Part shown: positions 7,810 to 12,333 of the stretch, piece after piece | Layout of the letters: each line of letters begins with the position of its first letter | Position numbering within the stretch: position 1 is the first letter of the stretch | DNA from: Thermoplasmatota archaeon | GTDB lineage: Archaea > Thermoplasmatota > Penumbrarchaeia > Penumbrarchaeales > Penumbrarchaeaceae | NCBI GenBank assembly: GCA_030595585.1 | Contig: JAUVCY010000021.1 | Coordinates: 1-12,333, forward strand | DNA: 12,333 nt | Direction: 5' to 3' | The notes under the pieces: model-generated | Database searches by the model: none | The model's input: the letters and a program-made list of their open reading frames with translations, nothing else | What the model was told of the DNA's origin: nothing | Position numbers and translations under genes: made by a program

Positions 7810-8311
7810 ATTCTTCGTTGGAGATCCTTTCGATCCTGTGCCCGCGGTAGACCAGCCGGCCCGAACGCTTGACCAACGCCTTGAGCATGGTTGGATTCAG
7901 CTCCAGGTCCTTTCCCAGGTCGCCGGAGAACGTTCCTCTGCTACCAACGATATCAAAGAGCTTATCCTCAAGCTTTTTGTAATCCTTCTCCGACATCGCA
8001 GCGATGTACAGCACGTCCGAGATCTCAACGATGGAGGCGGATGTGTTGATGTGAACGGATACGTAATACGAATGGTAGGTCTTCTCCTTGTTGAACTCCG
8101 AGTCTATCTGCCAGGAGGTCTCCACAAGATGCATTTTTTCGAAGAATTTGAGAGCATTGGCCCCCTCTTCCCCGTAGAGCTCTTCGATCTCCTTGCGCGT
8201 AACCCACTTGTTTGTGGTCAACTGGAAGATCTCCTTTTTCACGGGGGAGTCCATGGCGCGTAGCAGTGCCACCATGTCGGCCGGGTCGTTGATGACTTTT
8301 ATTCGTTTCAT
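7808..8311 (-). CDS. Winged helix-turn-helix (ArsR-like) transcriptional regulator
   Basis: 167 residues from ATG 8311. The N-terminal segment MKRIKVINDPADMVALLRAM, followed by PVKKEIFQLTTNKWVTRKEIEELYGEEGANALKFFEKMHLVE, has the helix-turn-helix and wing pattern of archaeal ArsR-type regulators: a helix of 'divide and decide' type, a recognition helix near residues 50-60, then the wing. The middle (KEKTYHSYYVSVHINTSASIVEISDVLY) is beta-rich and the C-terminal helices may dimerise. Proteins opening with this KRIKVINDP sequence are familiar from Thermoplasmatota, although no ligand is known to me. No cysteine metal site is visible. It sits directly upstream of the aTrm56-HD gene and has a near-palindrome over its own promoter, which suggests autoregulation. 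Confidence 0.78.
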   Translation of the reverse strand: MKRIKVINDPADMVALLRAMDSPVKKEIFQLTTNKWVTRKEIEELYGEEGANALKFFEKMHLVETSWQIDSEFNKEKTYHSYYVSVHINTSASIVEISDVLYIAAMSEKDYKKLEDKLFDIVGSRGTFSGDLGKDLELNPTMLKALVKRSGRLVYRGHRIERISNEE

Positions 8312-8338
8312 TGTGACTGCTGGGTTTATCTGATAAGT

Positions 8339-8355
8339 GGATTATAATATTATCC
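8339..8355 (-). promoter_or_regulatory. TATA-box promoter of the wHTH gene inside a 17-bp near-palindrome
   Basis: The plus strand reads GGATTATAATATTATCC; seven of eight base pairs are symmetric around the centre. On the minus strand the AT-rich core supplies a TATA element about 36 bp upstream of the ATG at 8311, so the leader would be about 10 nt. A dimeric wHTH protein binding here would block TBP, a plain autorepression layout. The binding is inferred, not shown. Confidence 0.42.
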
Positions 8356-8465
8356 ATAGTAATCCGGTGACGTAAGCGTGACATCTCTGTGATGTTCCCG
8401 GATGTATTTGTTATTATTTCGGGTTTTTTTGTATGAAATGGCCATATGACATTCTCTATTTATCC

Positions 8466-8484
8466 AAAGAAATATATTTATATG
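8466..8484 (+). promoter_or_regulatory. Putative TATA-box promoter for a leader or small RNA upstream of dnaG
   Basis: AAAGAAATATATTTATATG combines an A-rich BRE-like part with a strong TATA core centred near 8476. A start about 25 bp downstream falls at the G run at 8501, where folded sequence begins. The dnaG start codon is 235 bp further on. Confidence 0.45.
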
Positions 8485-8500
8485 ACCTATCGTTTAATAA

Positions 8501-8667
8501 GGGACGGAAGAAGCAGATCGGTCCCCTCACTGGAAGAGGGCCTAACCGAGCTTAATATCACTATCACGATCCAGGACAAGGAGATTCGAGGAATGGTGGT
8601 GGGGGATGGACACCCTGAGAAGAGTGTAATGCCATAGGACCTGAGTGAGCAGGGGTCGATACTTTTT
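8501..8667 (+). ncRNA. Candidate structured leader RNA or small RNA upstream of dnaG
   Basis: The proposed RNA starts about 25 bp after a strong TATA-like box and ends at a T5 run (8663-8667). A long-range helix can form between 8517-8531 (ATCGGTCCCCTCACT) and 8644-8660 (AGTGAGCAGGGGTCGAT): 13 Watson-Crick pairs and one G-U, with a 1-nt and a 3-nt bulge. The T-run follows two bases after the 3' arm, as in a terminator. The 5' arm can instead pair locally as GGGAC/GTCCC (8501-8505 with 8521-8525) or CCCTC/GAGGG (8524-8528 with 8536-8540); all three exclude one another. Inside, TGGACAC can pair with GTGT and CCA. It does not match SRP RNA, RNase P RNA or a riboswitch I know. It could also be ordinary 5' leader or a weak small ORF. 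Confidence 0.3.
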
Positions 8668-8693
8668 CCGAAACCGAATAGGAAAATGGAATG

Positions 8694-8709
8694 ATCCGAG
8701 CGATCGGAT
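8694..8709 (+). promoter_or_regulatory. Perfect hairpin with GCGA tetraloop just upstream of dnaG
   Basis: ATCCGA, loop GCGA, TCGGAT: six perfect pairs capped by a GNRA-type loop, 26 bp before the dnaG ATG and 10 bp before its AAGGAG (8720-8725). It overlaps a second weak TATA-like stretch (GGATAAATAG, 8706-8715). It could act as a DNA operator or as RNA structure in a long leader. Confidence 0.4.
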
Positions 8710-8735
8710 AAATAGAATCAAGGAGAGTTAATAAA

Positions 8736-10049
8736 ATGAACTTAGATCCAGCAACTACAAAATACCTGATAGAAGCATCCCTCGTTGCAGAGGGTGTTGT
8801 AGAGAAACCCGACGTCGTCGGTGCAATATTCGGGCAGACCGAGGGTCTGCTCGGGGATTCGCTTGACCTTCGGGATCTCCAGAAGACCGGCAGAATGGGC
8901 AGAATAGAGGTGGAACTCACCTCCAAGAAGGGAAAATCCGAGGGAAAGATACTTCTCCCCTCGTCTTTAGACCAGGTGGAGACAGCTATCCTGGCATCCG
9001 CACTTGAGACCATCGATAGGGTCGGTCCCTGCAGGGCGAAGATAAACATCAAGGGAATTGATGACGTAAGGATAAAGAAAAAACAGAAGATAATCGACAG
9101 GGCCAAAGAGCTCCTGTCCGACATGCTATCGCAGACGAAGGTCTCGGGCCTGGATATAGCGGACTCTGTGAGGCAGGCTGTTCAGGTCGATGAGGTCGTC
9201 CTGTACGGGCCTGACAAGTGCCCCGCCGGGCCCAACGTGGACTCATCAGATGCGATAATCGTATGTGAGGGCAGGTCTGATGTGATAAACCTACTCAAAT
9301 ACGGCATAAAGAACGCTATCGCGGTGGGAGGTACATCCGTACCACAGACCGTGAAGAAGATCTCACAGGAGAAGGTGGTTACCGCTTTCGTGGACGGGGA
9401 CCGCGGGGGAGAGCTGATCCTCAGGGAGCTGTTCCAGGTCGCCGAGATAGATTTTATCTCACAGGCACCCAAGGCCCTTGAGGTCGAGGAGCTGACCCAG
9501 AAGCAGATCATCAAGGCGCTGAGGAACAAGATACCACTGGACCAGTATGTTGAGATCCACGGTATCAACCTGTCCGATGGCAAGAACAACGATAAGAAAG
9601 GGGGCAGGGACCAGAGGCCTCACAAGAAGGATATAGTGGACAAATCCGCCGACAGGAGGGATATGAAGGTGAAACCACCCCTCAAGGTGAAGACCGTCAA
9701 GAAGATAGGTGCAGAAAAGCCCAAGGTCAGCGTGGTCAACAAGGCGGAGGACAAGGATGTGAACAGGTACAAGGACATCCTCAAGACACTATCCGGGACC
9801 TTGAAGGCGATGCTGCTGAACAAGGAGGGAGAGGTTGTAAAGGAGCTGGCCGTCAGGCAGCTTGCGGATACGATCAAGACCTCACCCGACCAGATCCATG
9901 CCGTGGTTTTCGATGGGATAATCTCCCGGAGGCTACTGGATATCGCAGTCGAGAAGAAGATCGATTTCCTTGTTGGTTCCAAGAAAGGGAACCTCACCAA
10001 GGAGCCCGATGGTATAACGGTTCTGGCAAAGGTAGACCTTGGGATATGA
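8736..10049 (+). CDS. dnaG: Archaeal DnaG (Toprim-domain primase/exosome-associated protein)
   Basis: 437 residues from ATG 8736, with AAGGAG 10 nt upstream. The N-terminus (DPATTKYLIEASLVAEGVVEKPDVVGAIFGQTEGLLG) is the typical archaeal DnaG opening. The Toprim domain lies at about 170-260: IVCEGRSDVINLLKYG with the metal-site Glu178, and FVDGDRGGELI with Asp220 and Asp222. EVEELTQKQIIKALRNK follows. Residues about 285-335 are a lysine-rich linker, and the last 100 (NRYKDILKTLSGTLKAMLLN and on) form the C-terminal domain. Archaeal DnaG can make short primers and is a known partner of the exosome through the Csl4 cap; which role dominates here cannot be read from sequence. The stop overlaps the next ATG by 4 bp (ATGA), so translation is probably coupled. 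Confidence 0.96.
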   Translation: MNLDPATTKYLIEASLVAEGVVEKPDVVGAIFGQTEGLLGDSLDLRDLQKTGRMGRIEVELTSKKGKSEGKILLPSSLDQVETAILASALETIDRVGPCRAKINIKGIDDVRIKKKQKIIDRAKELLSDMLSQTKVSGLDIADSVRQAVQVDEVVLYGPDKCPAGPNVDSSDAIIVCEGRSDVINLLKYGIKNAIAVGGTSVPQTVKKISQEKVVTAFVDGDRGGELILRELFQVAEIDFISQAPKALEVEELTQKQIIKALRNKIPLDQYVEIHGINLSDGKNNDKKGGRDQRPHKKDIVDKSADRRDMKVKPPLKVKTVKKIGAEKPKVSVVNKAEDKDVNRYKDILKTLSGTLKAMLLNKEGEVVKELAVRQLADTIKTSPDQIHAVVFDGIISRRLLDIAVEKKIDFLVGSKKGNLTKEPDGITVLAKVDLGI

Positions 10050-11683
10050 GGGTTATTGAACGTGGTGTTCAGGACAGAAAGGTGAGCCAAGTGGGAAGAA
10101 AGGCCGTAAGGAAAAAAGCCAGGACCGCCGATTTGCGGCCTCCCACCCTGGACCCCGTCAAGGGGTTCAAACTGGATGAGCTCATCTCCACAACCCAGAT
10201 ATCGATCCCTGCTGACCCCCTTGATCGTGTGATCGGCCAGGAGGACGCAGTGGAGCTGGCGAAGGTGGCGGCAGGACAGAGGAGACACCTCCTTCTGGTC
10301 GGCCCCCCGGGAACCGGCAAATCCATGATAGCACAGGCACTGGCCCTCCACCTTCCCAGGACGAGGAGCCAGATATACGTGATATCCAATCCGGAATCAC
10401 CCGAGAGACCCTTCATACAGATCAAGAACCAGCAGGAGGTCGAGGAGGAGGTGGTCAGGAGGACCCGGGCAAAGGAGAACCTGATCTCGCCCGTGGACGC
10501 TCCTGTAAGCGTGGCCGAGAAACTGGGGTACAGATGTCAGCATTGTGGAACCTATTCTCCGATAGGACAGGCCACCTGCCCCAACTGCGAGGAGCTCAAG
10601 CAGGCGGGTAAGGACCAGAGGATCACAACCGCATCTCTGGACCTTTCGAACATGTTCAAGGGAATCGAGGATATGCTGAAGGTCACCCTGAACCCCGGCA
10701 GTGCGGCCGGGAAGAAGGTGCAGACGACGAGGATGGTGAACGGCGTTGAGGAAGTGGTCGTTTACGAGAGCGCGGGACCCAGGATAAGGGAGCTGGGCCA
10801 GGAGGCCCTGGAGGCCCGCAGGGAGCTTGAAAGGGCATCTCCCAAGAAGATCCTTCTACCGCTGAACCGGGACAATTTCATAATGGCCACGGGCGCCTCC
10901 GAGACGGAGCTGCTTGGGGACGTCAGACATGACCCGTACGGCGGACATGACCATCTTGGCACTCCACCTTACGAGCGCGTGATCGCAGGGGCGATACATG
11001 AAGCGCACGAAGGGGTCCTTTTCATAGACGAGATCCCGCATTTGGGGCATCTGCAGAGGTTCATACTGACCGCAATGCAGGAGAAGGTCTTTCCGATATC
11101 GGGAAGGAACCCACAGAGCTCTGGAGCAAGTGTCAAGCTGGATGCGGTCCCATGCGATTTCGTATTCGTCGGGGCGTGCAATATCCAGGACCTGCCCCAC
11201 ATAATATCACCCCTTAGATCCCGTATCACGGGGTCGGGATATGAGATCCTCGTGGCGACCACGATGGATGATAACGATGTCAACAGGCAGAAATACGTCC
11301 AGATGATCGCCCAGGAGGTCGTCAAGGACGGAAGGATACCCCATTTCAACCTGGATGGGGTCAAGGAGATACTGAAGGACGGCCGCAGGAGGGCCAAGGG
11401 GCAGGACGGCCAGAAGAGGTCCCTGACCCTTAGGCTCAGGGACATGGGCGGCCTGATCAGGTCGGCAGGCGATGTTGCCCGCAAGGAAGGGGCAGACCTC
11501 GTCGGATCCGAACACGTGAAGCGGGCCCTGGACAGGAGCAAGCCCGTGGAGGAGAAGATAAAGGAGAGGTATGGTGCCTATCAGGCTGGGGTCAAGAAGG
11601 AGATGTCCAAGGCCCAGGAAGCGCACTCCTCACCTTACAACTACTGGAACGAGAATGCAGATGATATCGCCGGATATGAGTGA
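10046..11683 (+). CDS. LonB-like AAA+ ATPase with zinc ribbon, lacking the S16 protease domain
   Basis: 545 residues. A basic N-terminal tail precedes DPLDRVIGQEDAVELAKVAA, then Walker A GPPGTGKS (86-93). The segment ELLGDVRHDPYGG-LGTPPYERV-AGAIHEAHEGVLFIDEI, with Walker B D328-E329, is a hallmark of archaeal LonB, as are LTAMQEKVFPISGR, sensor 1 (FVFVGACN) and the arginine-finger SPLRSRI. LonB proteases carry membrane helices between Walker A and B. Here that place has no hydrophobic segment; it holds a zinc ribbon instead (C164-x2-C167 and C178-x2-C181). The protein ends about 45 residues after the small AAA+ subdomain (KPVEEKIKERYGAYQAG), and no Ser-Lys S16 domain follows in this or the next reading frame. 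It is probably a soluble remodelling ATPase. A GTG at 10082 is an alternative start. It overlaps dnaG by 4 bp and closely abuts the repeat-protein gene. Confidence 0.85.
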   Translation: MRVIERGVQDRKVSQVGRKAVRKKARTADLRPPTLDPVKGFKLDELISTTQISIPADPLDRVIGQEDAVELAKVAAGQRRHLLLVGPPGTGKSMIAQALALHLPRTRSQIYVISNPESPERPFIQIKNQQEVEEEVVRRTRAKENLISPVDAPVSVAEKLGYRCQHCGTYSPIGQATCPNCEELKQAGKDQRITTASLDLSNMFKGIEDMLKVTLNPGSAAGKKVQTTRMVNGVEEVVVYESAGPRIRELGQEALEARRELERASPKKILLPLNRDNFIMATGASETELLGDVRHDPYGGHDHLGTPPYERVIAGAIHEAHEGVLFIDEIPHLGHLQRFILTAMQEKVFPISGRNPQSSGASVKLDAVPCDFVFVGACNIQDLPHIISPLRSRITGSGYEILVATTMDDNDVNRQKYVQMIAQEVVKDGRIPHFNLDGVKEILKDGRRRAKGQDGQKRSLTLRLRDMGGLIRSAGDVARKEGADLVGSEHVKRALDRSKPVEEKIKERYGAYQAGVKKEMSKAQEAHSSPYNYWNENADDIAGYE

Positions 11684-11702
11684 TATACCAAGAGGTTTGG
11701 AT

Positions 11703-12333
11703 ATGAGCAAAGGTGAGAGGGAGGGTGAGACACCTTCGCCCCCGGATGAGGAAAAGAAGGAAGGCCCCAGGGAGGAGCAGCCTGCTGCACCTCCAGATGG
11801 AAATGAAGAAGTGAAGGGTACCAAAAAAGCTGTTGAAAGCGACGCCCCCTCTACCAGGTCCAAGGATGGGCCCGCGGGGGATGTGCCGGACCCGATAAAG
11901 GACCAACCAGGGGCGGAGGAGGCCCCAAAGAAGGAAGGGGATCCCCCCGAAAAGGGCGGACCCGTAGGCGGGGACGAAGGATCCTCAGAGGGCGAGGACG
12001 AGAAGAAAGAGAAGGATCCAACCGATGCCAAACCCCAGGCAGATGATGATAAAGATAAAGGCGGTAAGAAAGAGAAGGGTCCCACCGAGACAAAAACCCA
12101 GGCACCTGATGATAAAGATAAGGGCGGGAAGAAAGCGAAGGATCCCACCGAGACCAAACCCCAGGCACCTGATGATAAAGATAATGGCGGGAAGAAAGTG
12201 AAGGATCCCACCGAGACCAAAACCCAGGCACCTGATGATAAAGATAAGGGTGGGAAGAAAGAGAAGGATCCCACCGAGACCAAAACCCAGGCACCTGATG
12301 ATAAAGATAAGGGCGGGAAGAAAGAGAAGGATC
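11703..12333 (+). CDS. Highly charged, disordered protein with 21-residue tandem repeats (3' end outside window)
   Basis: Starts at ATG 11703 with GAGGT 6 nt upstream. An in-frame ATG at 11676 would overlap the LonB-like gene by 8 bp but has no ribosome-binding site. The reading frame stays open to the window edge (210 codons). Residues 1-103 are rich in Glu, Lys, Asp, Pro and Gly with almost no hydrophobic or aromatic residues (for example EGETPSPPDEEKKEGP). From residue 104 on, a 21-residue unit repeats, starting KDPTETKTQAPDD and ending GGKKE. No signal peptide, membrane segment or cysteine is seen. The segment is expected to be intrinsically disordered. A folded domain may follow outside the window; I cannot tell. 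Overlap or short spacing with dnaG and the LonB-like gene suggests a joint transcript. Confidence 0.75.
   Translation, partial: MSKGEREGETPSPPDEEKKEGPREEQPAAPPDGNEEVKGTKKAVESDAPSTRSKDGPAGDVPDPIKDQPGAEEAPKKEGDPPEKGGPVGGDEGSSEGEDEKKEKDPTDAKPQADDDKDKGGKKEKGPTETKTQAPDDKDKGGKKAKDPTETKPQAPDDKDNGGKKVKDPTETKTQAPDDKDKGGKKEKDPTETKTQAPDDKDKGGKKEKD
12012..12333 (+). repeat. In-frame tandem array of 63-bp units, five complete plus a partial, open at the window edge
   Basis: Complete units start at 12012, 12075, 12138, 12201 and 12264; a sixth begins at 12327 and is cut after 7 bases. The last two complete units differ by a single base (GGT or GGC in a glycine codon), whereas the first unit is clearly diverged (GATGCC for GAGACC, GAT for CCT). 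The length, 63 bp, keeps the frame. Most units carry GGATCC at or near their start. High identity among the later copies points to recent duplication by slippage or unequal crossover; array length may vary between strains and may be collapsed in assembly. Confidence 0.95.

Larger units (their letters stand above)
8312..8735. other. Divergent intergenic region upstream of dnaG and the wHTH regulator, 424 bp
   Basis: From left to right: the wHTH promoter with its near-palindrome (8339-8355); two GTGAC direct repeats 11 bp apart (8367-8371 and 8378-8382); a T7 run (8424-8430); a TATA-like box (8466-8484); a folded-RNA candidate ending at a T5 run (8501-8667); an inverted repeat over that T-run (8664-8669 with 8681-8686); and a tetraloop hairpin just before the dnaG ribosome-binding site. 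A weak ORF (8446-8637) is treated under rejected items. Confidence 0.6.

Noticed and set aside
8501..8530. Resemblance of the GGAAGAAGCAG stretch to the SRP RNA domain IV loop
   Set aside because: The 5' strand of the SRP helix 8 motif and its conserved partner bases are absent, so an SRP RNA gene is not supported.
8446..8637. 63-codon plus-strand ORF in the region before dnaG
   Set aside because: The inner ATG (8482) lies inside the TATA-like box, neither start has a ribosome-binding site, and the third-position GC (about 55% from 8482) seems lower than in the clear genes by eye. The peptide resembles no family I know. An RNA or leader explains the region at least as well, though a real small ORF is not excluded.
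10046..11683. Calling this gene an ATP-dependent Lon protease
   Set aside because: The ATPase part is LonB-like, but no S16 catalytic Ser-Lys domain is present in the reading frame or in the visible part of the next gene, so protease activity should not be assigned.
11630..12283. 217-codon minus-strand ORF over the tandem repeat
   Set aside because: It is the reverse shadow of the charged repeat gene: Lys/Glu/Asp/Pro codons read backwards give a Ser/Phe/Leu/Pro-rich product. The plus-strand frame has the ribosome-binding site and the operon context.

Overview
The window looks like a piece of a euryarchaeal chromosome, most likely from the Thermoplasmatota. The supporting genes are an archaeal/eukaryal-type glycyl-tRNA synthetase, an archaeal DnaG (Toprim) protein, an aTrm56-type tRNA methylase and a LonB-family AAA+ ATPase. 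TATA-like boxes lie upstream of most transcription units, and several units appear to have very short leaders. The phylum is inferred from gene style, not from a marker tree. No tRNA, rRNA, CRISPR array, insertion sequence or phage gene was seen.

Layout. Positions 1-153 hold the 3' end of a membrane protein gene (+). Positions 169-2157 are a two-gene minus-strand unit: a 61-residue four-cysteine protein followed by glyS. A 224-bp divergent promoter region follows. Positions 2382-4643 (+) encode a large single-pass membrane protein with five Ig-like extracytoplasmic domains and a cytoplasmic DnaJ domain. It converges, with an 8-bp gap, on a minus-strand gene (4652-6583) for a membrane-anchored gingipain-type (C25, clan CD) cysteine peptidase. 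Upstream of that on the minus strand, a winged-helix regulator (7808-8311) and an aTrm56-HD-domain fusion (6646-7797) form a tight pair. A 424-bp intergenic region (8312-8735) carries divergent promoters, a structured leader or small-RNA candidate and a GNRA-capped hairpin. From 8736 to the end runs a plus-strand operon with overlapping genes: dnaG, a LonB-like ATPase without a protease domain, and a highly charged disordered protein with an in-frame 63-bp tandem repeat that continues past the window.

How the genes may work together. The dnaG, LonB-like and repeat genes are probably translationally coupled. Archaeal DnaG is known to associate with the RNA exosome, so the ATPase and the repeat protein may act in an RNA-processing or replication-linked assembly; that is inference. 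The wHTH regulator probably controls its own promoter and the tRNA methylase/HD gene. The J-domain protein and the C25 peptidase both have parts outside the membrane and sit side by side, but convergent genes are not an operon, so a functional link is only a hypothesis.

The most unusual items are: (1) the J-domain protein with Ig-like ectodomains; (2) the LonB-like ATPase with a zinc ribbon between Walker A and Walker B and no S16 peptidase domain; (3) the aTrm56-HD fusion; (4) the potential leader or small RNA upstream of dnaG, with mutually exclusive pairings and a U-tract.
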